Assembly: GCA_963580285.1 (NCBI GenBank)
Contig: OY757016.1
Span: forward strand, 40,439,124 to 40,503,123
Source: Lucinisca nassula
Taxonomy: Eukaryota; Mollusca; Bivalvia; Lucinida; Lucinidae
Length of the DNA stretch: 64,000 bases
Direction of reading: 5' to 3'
Shown here piece by piece: positions 10,778 through 19,435 of the stretch. How positions within the stretch are numbered: the stretch's first letter is position 1; each line of letters starts with the position of its first letter. Below the pieces are notes generated by a model. The model did no database searches and was not told the DNA's origin. It saw nothing but the letters and a program-made list of their open reading frames with translations. Made by a program: the position numbers and the translations under genes.

Positions 10778-10980
10778 TGTACCAAATGGACTCTTTCTCC
10801 TCCTATAACAGGGATTCCCTTCCAAAATTAAGGGTTGTCAGGTTGTTTTCTTCAAATATCTGATTTTTAGCAAATATTGAAGGCCCTGATCAGAGACGGT
10901 GTTCTGCGGCGTCTTATCTTGGCTGCACTTTTTGACAGGGCACCCGTTTTGGGTTTTCCGATACAAAATGGGTTAATGAT
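10778..10980. mobile_element. MITE-T7 with an H1-type hairpin core
   Basis: The ends accctttttgtaccaaatgg and gatacaaaatgggttaa are near-inverted copies. The centre has the gatcagagacggtgttctgc to cggcgtcttatctt hairpin. A better preserved copy lies at 53805-54032. This shows that at least some H1 hairpins are the core of this larger element. Confidence 0.65.
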
Positions 10981-11039
10981 TTTACTAAATCCCACCATCA
11001 ACAACAATTGTCCTGTTCACTTTCAAAGATTGAATCAAA

Positions 11040-11400
11040 TCACTGAGTGCGGTGGGTCGATTGTGTCTGAGTGCAGGCTGGTAAAGTAGTCCTGAATTGA
11101 GACTTAAAATCCAATATTAAGCAAACAGCGTTGACCCTGGTCAGACGCCGCGTTATTCGGCATCTGATCTTGGTCTACGCTGTTTGCCCATTACCATATG
11201 CACGAGCCCAGTCGGGATTTTAATTTTGACACAGTCTTCTGATGTCACAGGAACAAGACAAGCGCATATATAATTACCCTCACCTGGATTTTGCACATGA
11301 TCAGCGATAGTCACGTGGACAAGAGCAGGCGGAAAGCTTCTGTAGTTAGTAACTTTTGGTCGATTGCTTAACAATCGATTCATATATCCAATTCATAAGA
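11040..11400. repeat. H1 hairpin and gggtcgatt repeats
   Basis: Positions 11045-11110 carry the gggtcgattgtgtctgagtg segment. Positions 11127-11192 are an H1 hairpin (gcaaacagcgttgaccc, then cgccgcgttattcgg). Positions 11340-11395 carry the tttggtcgattgcttaacaa motif. No gene is seen. Confidence 0.55.
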
Positions 11401-11447
11401 GTTAAACGAGTCTGCTGCTTTTATTTTATCTCAGCTACCTGCATGGA

Positions 11448-11708
11448 TGCACCCGCCTATCGGGGCTAGGAGAAATAGATTGTGCTGCATGGTGCTTACA
11501 CGCAGAGCTGAAACAGACCGCACATGAGTACTGGCAACCGCTTTGTTGGTCTAAGCCTGTCCAGGCATAGTGGTGCGAGTCGCACCGTCCCAATTTTGTG
11601 TGCGACAGGGCTTGAGATGTAATTTCAGCTCAATGTCGGTAAAAGCCACACAAAATTGGAAGCAACGTCTCAAAAATTACCTTAACAGAAACCTCAATTC
11701 AACAAACA
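11448..11708 (+). mobile_element. SINE-B copy
   Basis: It starts with cccgcctatcggggctagga and contains gagtactggcaaccgctttg and caatgtcggtaaaagcc. It ends in a shortened aacctcaattcaacaaacaa tail, next to the LINE 3' end. Confidence 0.65.
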
Positions 11709-12018
11709 AAAAACTGTACGGATCTTAACACATTAGTTTAAACATATTTTATTGCATCAGAAAAAGCAATGGGGTTGGGCCACAAGTTCTCGCAACATTA
11801 GTTACGGCCCTTCCCCTACAACAATCATATATAATGATACAAAGTGAAAACAACAGCAAACAATGTATATTTAAAAAAAAGAGTATGCATGGTATGAGAA
11901 GGATTCTTAATAAGAAAGACAGACACTTCGTGTTGGGTGGTAAAGTACTAATACGGTCTGTTATACATCTGTTACACTAACGAAAATAGGTTTATTTTGG
12001 TATTTGTAGGACTTAGGC

Positions 12019-15000
12019 CTAAAATCGATTTGACGTTTTAATAAAGTTATGGACAGCGTCGAACAAAATAGTATTATTATCGACACTAAGATTTTGATTT
12101 CCAAAGAGAAGCAATTGAACATTTAGAGGGTGGAAATTTCTTGTTGAGTTGAACAGAATTAGTCGTTGGTGTGTGTATTTGGTACAGTTGAGAAAGTAAT
12201 GTTCAGCATCTTCGATACCATTTTCACAGCCACAATTTGGATCCGGGTGCAAATGATTATTGAATAAATCGTTATTTAAATTACTACAGTTGTTGCGCAG
12301 TCGTGCATGCAATACCGATAATAATCGATTCCCACGAAGGTAGTAGGGTGGTACTTTTGGGACAGTGGTATTCGATCTGGAAGAATGAAATTTGAAGGCG
12401 CACAGAGAAGTTATGTCCCTTAAAGAAGGATCTGTGGAATTCCACAAAGAAATAGATGAGGGAATACAAGACTTCTTTGAAATTTCGGTTCGGGTGTGCG
12501 GAATGGAGAAGTTATGTTGGTTTCTAAGAGGGTAATTAGACACTTCTCTTACCCTAGGGGGAATTAGATCAGTTATATAGGAAGGCACTAAACCTGAGTT
12601 CACCTTATACATGAAATTAAGTTTCTGTTGCTGCCTTCTTTCAGACAGTGAAACCCAGCCACATTCTGAATATAAATTATCGAGTGAGACGGATCTAGTA
12701 AGACCTGTAACTAAACGAGCTGCTTCGTTTTGAATTTTTTCAAGAGCATATGAGTTCTGAGCTGAGCAACCATCCCATACAATCGAGGCATATTCCATTA
12801 CAGGAAGAAGAAAGGAAACATATATTTGATTGAGTGCATTTCTACTCAAAGAATATTTAAGCTTGCGCATAATACCTAATACTCTTGCCGCTGAGTTTTT
12901 GATGTTTTCGACATGTTTTGTCCATTTTCCATCGCTGCTAAAGGTTATGCCTAGGTGTTTATGGTTTTCTGCAAACTTTATAATTGTATGATCAAACTTA
13001 AGCAATGGCATGAAGTCAAACGGTCTTAACGTGAATAACACTGCTTCAGTTTTGTTTGGATTAAATGTAACAAGCCATTGTTTTGCCCATTCAGATAAGA
13101 TACTTAAATCATGGTTAAGGAGGCCGTGGATGTCCTGCAGAGATGTTGCAGAACAATATAAGGAGCTGTCATCGGCAAAAAGCCTAGTTAGACTAAGCAG
13201 CGATTCGGAAATGTCATTCACATAAATTAGAAACAACAATGGTCCCAGAACCGAACCTTGAGGCACTCCAGCCCTTAAAACTTTAGAATTAGAAATACCT
13301 TGCTTTATAACTACTTTTTGATTTCGGTCTGCAAGGTAATTACTTATCCATAAAAGAAAGTTGTCTTCAATACCATACTGTTTTAATTTAAAAATGAGTC
13401 CTTTGTGCCAAACTCTGTCAAAAGCCTTGGAGATGTCACAAAATACCATACAAGAGAACTGGTGGTTATCAAAACTCTGACAAATATTTTGATATATATC
13501 AATCAACTGAAATACGGTGGAATGCTGGGGAAGGAAACCGGACTGATATTTATACAACAGACTATTTTCGTAAAAGTAGTTATACAGGTTCTTAAAGGCA
13601 ATGCGTTCTTGGATTTTGCTCACATTGCTCAATAAGGCTATAGGACGGTAGTTACTTGGGGATGTTTTATCTCCTTTCTTGGGTATTGGAATGACGTTTG
13701 AATGTTTCCACGGCTCTGGATACTCACCCTCGCTGAAAGAGCGGTTTATTATAATCGTTAAGGCTTTTGATATAGTTTTTGAAACTCCTTTGAGCATTTT
13801 ATTACTGATGCCATCACTACCGTTAGCTTTGTTTGGATTAAGGTTTTCGATCAGTATCTCAATTTCGGATTCTGTACATGTTACATTTCTTAATCTATTC
13901 ATTGTTTTATAATTAAAAGTCGGAAGTTCCGTGTTTGTGTCGTCAACACATGAAATTGACACAAAGTAATCGTTTAGACATTCGGCTTTTTCAATGTCTG
14001 TACAATGAAAATTTCGTTCACCTGAGGACGTGGTTGAAATTAGTGGAGGAATGTCAGAACACGTGCTATTATTTTTCACAAAATGACGTACAATTTTCCA
14101 AAATCTACGTTTATCATTGTTTTGAAAATCCGAAATATTTAATTCTAAATTATTGAAGAAGATCTCTTTTGCATGTTTTTTCTGGTTGTTTACTCGATTA
14201 CGCAAGATTTTGAATTTCACCCAATCAGAATTATTACCTGTTCTAATAGCTTTTTGTTTTTGCCTGTCTCTTTTCCTAGAAGTTTTTCTTATTTCGCTGT
14301 CATACCAAGGTTTGTCGTCTGGCCTAACTGTAACTGATTTGGAAGGAATACATGATTTTACCATTTCAAGAAAAATGCTGTTAAAAAGCTCAGAGGCCTC
14401 ACTTACTGATCCACGAGTCAGACATGACCAGTCATAATTTCTAATTTTATTGTTTAGTAAATTGAAGTCAGCATTTTTATATAACCAGACTGTTCGTTTA
14501 TATGGCTTTTTAAGATCGTAGTAAAAGGGTATTGTTATGAAGGTGGCAGCGTGGTCACTTATATAGTCGGGTACCCTAATGATTCCTGTATCCAGGTATG
14601 AGAGTTCCTCTGGTATGATAACGGGATCAAGCAGTGCCTGTTGTCGTGTTGGTTCATTTATAACGTTTATTAAGGAATTGATGATCATGACATCTTTTAA
14701 ATTTGATATGTTTGCGTTTAGTAAGTCTTCATTCAGGTCTCCTACAATTATTATGTTGTTTGATAGTTCCATTGCCTTTTCGATATTGAGATTAAATCCG
14801 TCAAAAAATAAAACATCAGATGTACGAGGACTATAGAAAGTGCCTATTAAAAAACGTTCGTGTTTGACTACAAGTTCGACCCAGATAGATTCTTCACAAT
14901 AAATTTCTAGTTCTGGTTTCTGACAGTGAACAAGTTCTTTTGACACATAGACCATTACCCCGCCTCCATGACTGGTACGGTCTTTCCTATAAGGCGAGTC

Positions 15001-15426
15001 AAAGGTATCAAGTAATAAGTTTTCGGTTGATACTCCTAAATCTAAATGTGTCTCTGTGAAACACATAATATCAAAATCAGAGAAAAAATCTTCGAGAAAA
15101 TCAATCTTGTTTCTTATACTTCTTATGTTACAATGAAGGACCGACAGAGAGGAGTATTCGGCCGTGGAGGGTCCAGGGTTGGACTCGATATCACCGGCTC
15201 GAAGTAGTAAGAGTGCAATGACGATTTGGAAATGACTGGAGTATATGTATACATGTAGACAGCGTAGAAACGTTATGCATGTAGAAAAAAGGTAAATAAT
15301 TAATTTCATGAGAATAACAGATGGAAAACAGAAGTTAGCATTAAAAGAGCATTTATAGCTAAGTATATAAGAGCCACTATGGAAGAGCCCAATGCAGACA
15401 CGCCATTGTTCCAGTCCGTTACCCAT
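12019..15426 (-). CDS. Endonuclease-reverse transcriptase polyprotein with N-terminal 2A peptide
   Basis: This 1135-aa ORF mediates target-primed retrotransposition. A hydrophobic leader (residues about 40-75, IYLFST and IALLLL) ends in the 2A motif at 72-86. An AP-type endonuclease follows (about 94-300), with N100, the TETHLD motif (124-129), VGDLNE (228-233) and SDH (290-292). The reverse transcriptase (about 560-830) shows NYRPIALLS, DISKAFDRVWH, GVPQGSVLGP and the catalytic FADD at 750-753. A Cys/His cluster (CGCEN..EHYFLNC) lies near the C terminus. No stop or frameshift interrupts it. The first ATG overlaps the stop of a 77-aa upstream frame (15419-15652). M40 is an alternative start and would still place the 2A at the N terminus. 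The CR1/Jockey group is inferred from the motif set; the exact clade (for example Crack or L2) is not resolved by eye. Confidence 0.9.
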   Translation of the reverse strand: MGNGLEQWRVCIGLFHSGSYILSYKCSFNANFCFPSVILMKLIIYLFSTCITFLRCLHVYIYSSHFQIVIALLLLRAGDIESNPGPSTAEYSSLSVLHCNIRSIRNKIDFLEDFFSDFDIMCFTETHLDLGVSTENLLLDTFDSPYRKDRTSHGGGVMVYVSKELVHCQKPELEIYCEESIWVELVVKHERFLIGTFYSPRTSDVLFFDGFNLNIEKAMELSNNIIIVGDLNEDLLNANISNLKDVMIINSLINVINEPTRQQALLDPVIIPEELSYLDTGIIRVPDYISDHAATFITIPFYYDLKKPYKRTVWLYKNADFNLLNNKIRNYDWSCLTRGSVSEASELFNSIFLEMVKSCIPSKSVTVRPDDKPWYDSEIRKTSRKRDRQKQKAIRTGNNSDWVKFKILRNRVNNQKKHAKEIFFNNLELNISDFQNNDKRRFWKIVRHFVKNNSTCSDIPPLISTTSSGERNFHCTDIEKAECLNDYFVSISCVDDTNTELPTFNYKTMNRLRNVTCTESEIEILIENLNPNKANGSDGISNKMLKGVSKTISKALTIIINRSFSEGEYPEPWKHSNVIPIPKKGDKTSPSNYRPIALLSNVSKIQERIAFKNLYNYFYENSLLYKYQSGFLPQHSTVFQLIDIYQNICQSFDNHQFSCMVFCDISKAFDRVWHKGLIFKLKQYGIEDNFLLWISNYLADRNQKVVIKQGISNSKVLRAGVPQGSVLGPLLFLIYVNDISESLLSLTRLFADDSSLYCSATSLQDIHGLLNHDLSILSEWAKQWLVTFNPNKTEAVLFTLRPFDFMPLLKFDHTIIKFAENHKHLGITFSSDGKWTKHVENIKNSAARVLGIMRKLKYSLSRNALNQIYVSFLLPVMEYASIVWDGCSAQNSYALEKIQNEAARLVTGLTRSVSLDNLYSECGWVSLSERRQQQKLNFMYKVNSGLVPSYITDLIPPRVREVSNYPLRNQHNFSIPHTRTEISKKSCIPSSISLWNSTDPSLRDITSLCAFKFHSSRSNTTVPKVPPYYLRGNRLLSVLHARLRNNCSNLNNDLFNNHLHPDPNCGCENGIEDAEHYFLNCTKYTHQRLILFNSTRNFHPLNVQLLLFGNQNLSVDNNTILFDAVHNFIKTSNRF
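15169..15213 (-). other. 2A-like ribosome-skipping motif (residues 72-86)
   Basis: The translated stretch LLLLRAGDIESNPGP fits the 2A consensus D-x-E-x-N-P-G-P, preceded by a Leu-rich segment. In known 2A peptides the ribosome releases the chain after the Gly and restarts at the final Pro. Here that would separate a leader of about 45-85 aa from the endonuclease-RT. The motif is seen in the sequence; activity is inferred. Confidence 0.85.
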
Positions 15427-15711
15427 CTGGTAACTTCATAAACGAACTAAACCACGTTGCCCGCAACAGAGCCATTCCATTCTGACACCTTACGGTATAA
15501 TCACCCAACAAGAAGTGTACAAAGATGCAAGAGAGATAGAAAAAGATGATATTTGTACAAAATGTTAAAAGAAGAATGAGTAAAATCCTATGCATATTAT
15601 TAGGATTCTGAGTATGGCAAAAATGGGCAATAATTATCAGTTCAAGTTTCATGGACGTTATTTACCTTGGCGGTGGGGATCCAGACCAAAATAAAACACG
15701 CATCCCAACCA

Positions 15712-15992
15712 CATCACGAAAATATTCCTATACAAACCCTCCGCAAGATATACCGCCGAAAAAGGAAAAATTTAAGATTATGTTTTTGATAATCTCCCTA
15801 TCTCCGACCAGAGCATGCATCGGGGGTACCCGTTAGAACCGCCTCATCGAGGTGGCCTCAACGAGCACCGACAATCCGCACTTCAGAACAGAGACAATGA
15901 AAGTAATGCATGCCTCCAGTAAATCGCAGTTCAGTTATGTAAAAGTGGGACCTCAAGGAGGGTAACTATTATACAGGCACGTTTTCGCGATG
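15712..15992. mobile_element. MITE-T1, degenerate
   Basis: It starts catcacgaaaatattcctat and ends acaggcacgttttcgcgatg. The central hairpin is decayed (agaaccgcctcatcgaggtg). Confidence 0.65.
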
Positions 15993-16138
15993 AGATAAAA
16001 AAAAAAAAACCCAAAAAAAACACGACAACAACAACAAAAAACATCGATCTTTCGTTGGTCCTCCTAGCAAGCAATCGACCTGGATTCAAACTATAAATAA
16101 GGTGTGTCTAGGTGTTATTCATTACACGGGATTAACGT

Positions 16139-16139
16139 G

Positions 16140-16180
<41 letters not shown>

Positions 16181-16202
16181 CGTTATTATTATATCTTCGA
16201 GT

Positions 16203-16260
<58 letters not shown>
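16139..16260. repeat. (TTA)n and (GA)n microsatellites
   Basis: (tta)n runs at 16139-16185 and (ga)n at 16205-16259. The open frame across them (poly-Leu then Arg-Glu) is simple sequence. Confidence 0.9.
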
Positions 16261-16264
<4 letters not shown>

Positions 16265-16343
16265 TTAACACATTGGTCCAGTTGTTCAAAGCACCGTTCC
16301 GCTTAACGAGCTTGTTGGTTCAAACTTTATTTTGATTGCTTCA

Positions 16344-16600
16344 GTGAACACGCCTATTCAAATATATTGGAAAAATTTTAACGCTTTCAGATAAAAATCC
16401 TGATATTTTTTCTTATTTCCGCTCAAAACATAGATTGTGTGTACTCGTTAGAACCGCCTCAATGTGGCGGTTCTAACAAGTACCCACAATCTATGTTTTT
16501 GAGCAGAAGTAAGAAAATAACGTTCACGCCTGTAAACCCCAGTTTTACTATAAAAGTGGGTTTCTGGGGATCAAAATTATATAGGCGTGTTTTCGGGATG
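16344..16600. mobile_element. MITE-T1 copy
   Basis: The termini are gaacacgcctattc and ggcgtgttttcgggatg. The central stem is gttagaaccgcctcaatgtg with its complement, flanked by acatagattgtg and cacaatctatgt. Confidence 0.75.
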
Positions 16601-16677
16601 TAAATATAGCAAAGCCCGGGATCTGACATTACGCCAATGGCTTGTGCAAATACCATCTCCTGGTCAGAAAAAAATGT

Positions 16678-16950
16678 TTTTGTTTGTTTGAACTGGGATT
16701 TAACGTTCCCTTCAACACTATTTAGGTCGTTTTGGAGACGTTGCTTCCAATTTTGCGTGACTTTTACCCGGCATTGACATTAAATGGAATCTCAAGCTCT
16801 GCCGCCCAATGAAACCAAAAGGGCTTATAAGCATCGGGCAGTCCGACTCGTATCACTTTGCCTGGGCAGGCTTTGTCCTAAGCGATGTATGGTCAGTTTC
16901 AGCTCTGCTTGGAAGCATCTTTTACTCCAATCCCCGATGGACGGGGCCCA
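16678..16950 (-). mobile_element. SINE-B copy, reverse orientation
   Basis: The reverse complement contains the tcatcggg-type head, a damaged core, caatgccgggtaaaagtca and the tail. Confidence 0.65.
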
Positions 16951-16999
16951 AGAGAAGATGTGCAATTAGGAATTGTTTAGAGGCATAGGATGTATCAAA

Positions 17000-17072
17000 G
17001 CAGATAGACAGACAGTCTAATAGACAGACAGGCAGATAGACAGACACACGCAAGCACACATGCCTGCACGGA

Positions 17073-17106
<34 letters not shown>
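17000..17106. repeat. (GACA)n and (CA)n simple repeats
   Basis: Imperfect gacagacagn units at about 17005-17045 and (ca)n at 17077-17104. Confidence 0.85.
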
Positions 17107-17107
<1 letters not shown>

Positions 17108-17189
17108 ACGAGCGCACATTATCCCAGCTCTATAGTAAAGAATAATATCGGATTACTTTTATTATATAATACTGAAACAGTAGACACAA

Positions 17190-17355
17190 GCCTCCGTGGT
17201 GTAGTGGTTATGCTACTCGCCTTCTAAACAGTGGTCGCAGGATCAATCCCGGGCTTCTCCAGACTTTCGGATGAGTCTTTAAACCCAGGTCCCTTCTCCG
17301 TATGACCTTAGCTGTTGGTAAGACGTAAAACTCAAACACTCACACTCACTCACTG
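17190..17355 (+). mobile_element. SINE-C copy
   Basis: tRNA-like head: aagcctccgtggtgtagtgg, with B-box remnant gcaggatcaatcc. The tail is tgttggtaagacgtaaaact followed by (cactca)n. Confidence 0.75.
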
Positions 17356-17443
17356 AAACAGCCACTGAAGTAATTGTCAAAATGTTATGTGTTCCAGCAA
17401 ATACAATGCAGTATTGTTTTTCACCAAAAATATTTGTGTATAT

Positions 17444-17749
17444 CATTACGCAAACACGCCTATACAAATACATTGCCACCTTTATCGCCGAAAAAAAATG
17501 AAAATTTTAGGATGAAAAATTGTGATATTATTCTTATTTCTTCTCGAAATATAGATTGTGGGCACTCGTTAGAACCGCCTCATCGAGGCGGTTCTAACGA
17601 GTACCGATGAGGCGGTTCTAACGAGTACCCACAATCTATATTTTAGAGCAGAAATAAGAAAAATAAGGTATACCCCCGGAAACCCCAGTTTTACTATATA
17701 AAAGTGGGGTTCAAGGGGGTCAAAATTATATAGGCGTGTTTTCATGATG
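17444..17749. mobile_element. MITE-T1 copy with a duplicated half-hairpin
   Basis: It starts cattacgcaaacacgcctat and ends ggcgtgttttcatgatg. TAT flanks both ends (17441-17443 and 17750-17752). The centre has the full GAACCGCCTCATCGAGGCGG stem followed by a second gatgaggcggttctaacgag arm, so one arm is present twice. Confidence 0.8.
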
Positions 17750-18038
17750 TATGCTTATTTTATTATCAAACTTTTAATGATATGAGTAAGTGCTGAAAAG
17801 CTTGGCCCTGACTGACCGCTCGATATAATAAAAATAGTCTGTCAAAAGCTGGAAACTGTTGGGTCAGCCCTGAGAAAAATTCGGACCGTGCAATGAGTAA
17901 TCTTGAACCATTTAAACCTAGCTAGTATTTTTGATTTATGCTGTAATAAATAACAATGAAAATATCGAAACGCTGCTTGTCGAAACGTAACGTCGAAGTT
18001 TCGAGCAAAATCAAAACGCCGCCAAACACCTGGCGGAT

Positions 18039-18046
18039 TGACGTCA
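18039..18046. promoter_or_regulatory. Perfect CRE octamer TGACGTCA upstream of the KLHL10-like gene
   Basis: TGACGTCA lies 102 bp before the ATG. CREB/CREM-family factors bind this site, and CREM drives many spermatid genes in mammals. TGACGTCA-like words also occur in local transposons, so function is only a suggestion. Confidence 0.4.
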
Positions 18047-18147
18047 TGCGCGAAAAACGTTGCCATGTTATGTGACTTCCTGTCAGTCAAGAAGCAAACA
18101 ACGCAAGTCTGATATGAAAGCAAACTCCAGAAATTTTTCAAAACATA

Positions 18148-19435
18148 ATGGACGTAAAATCGAATAGTATGATTACTGCAGACGACGATGAGTTCAGACG
18201 CCATTTAGCCGTCATGCGTGAAAACGGTACATTCTGCGATGCCTTTATTTGCATTCCCGGAACAAATAAGAAATTGCCAGTGCACAGAGCTGTACTTGCC
18301 AGTTGTAGCGAATTTTTCAGAGCTTTGTTCACAAACGGCCTGAAGGAAACGCAACAGAATGACGTCAAGATTCACGGGGTATCCGCAGATATGATGGAAG
18401 TTATCATCCAGTATGCATACACCAAACAGGTCAGTCTAGCTAGTCATAACGTTGAAGAACTATTTGCAGCAGCTGACAGATTTAGCATTCTATCCTTGCT
18501 TGAGGAGTGCATTAATTTTCTGTCACACCAGCTTTCCCCCGAAAATTGTGTTGGTCTTCTGAGATTTGCAAAATACTACAACTGCAAGCAGTTGATAGAT
18601 AGATGCTGGATGTATGTCCTTTCCAACTTCAAGCAGATAACTTTGCGAAGCCAAGAATTTGTACAACTTCAACACAAAGAACTGTTAGAAATCATCTCCA
18701 ACGACCGTTTGGATGTAGCTAAAGAAGACGAAGTGTTAGATGCAGTCATAAGATGGGTTGAATTTTATCCCAAAGACCGCAAACAACATCTCCAAACGCT
18801 GTTGGCCGCAACTAGACTTCCTTTTCTAAGCGAAGATTGTTTTGTGAAGAATCTTTTAACCAAGAAAGAATTGAAACAGATACGATGCTGGCCACAAATC
18901 AAGAGATTCTCAAAGCTTGTGAAGAACCGAAATTCTCCAAAAGACATTATTTCACAGCTAAATACAAGAGAGATAGAAAAGTTTGCTAATCCGCGTATTC
19001 CGGGAACCGTCATATTTGTTATAGGCGGCTGGGGCAAAGATGGTGTCACGGATTCCGTGGAAGCTTATGACAGAAATACGGACCAGTGGTTTGAGGTGAA
19101 AGACTGCCATCTCGGGACGCCTCGAGCCTATCACGGTACCGTGACGATTGATGACAAAATTTACGTTCTTGGCGGGTTCAACGGCGCACATTACCTGAAC
19201 AGCGTTGTCCGTTTTGATGTTTCATCGAAGAAGTGGGAAGAAAGGTCACCGATGTATATGCCACGGTGTTACGTCAGCGCTGCAGAAATTGACGGAATTA
19301 TTTACGCTTGCGGTGGGTATGACGGCAGACAGAGGCATAATTCAGTTGAAAAGTACAACCGAAGCAACAATCAATGGACGCTGGTCAAACCAATGTGTCA
19401 AAATAGAAGCGACGCCGGGTGTGTCTCATGTCAAG
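18148..19435 (+). CDS. KLHL10: KLHL10-like exon 1 (BTB, BACK, first Kelch repeats)
   Basis: It encodes residues 1-429 plus one base. The donor is caag|gtaatt at 19436. Reading through the donor gives a low-complexity tail that stops at 19575 in AT-rich intron, which I reject as coding. The ATG is the first in frame and precedes the BTB domain by about 20 residues, as is usual for the family. Confidence 0.9.

Larger units (their letters stand above)
11735..15655 (-). mobile_element. Apparently complete CR1/Jockey-group non-LTR retrotransposon
   Basis: It reads on the minus strand. It consists of a 5' region (about 15.65-15.43 kb), one long uninterrupted ORF and a 3' UTR of about 280 bp with an AATAAA signal (complement of tttatt near 11750). 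The exact ends are estimates: the left end lies between the SINE-B tail (11708) and the polyadenylation signal, and the right end lies before a degenerate MITE-T1 at 15712. I could not identify a TSD. The intact frame suggests a recent insertion. Confidence 0.75.

Noticed and set aside
16102..16335. 77-aa frame with Leu and Arg-Glu runs
   Set aside because: Simple-sequence translation of (TTA)n and (GA)n.
17842..18204. 120-aa frame antisense to the KLHL10-like promoter and start
   Set aside because: It overlaps exon 1 and the promoter in antisense, its composition is not convincing, and no known domain is seen.
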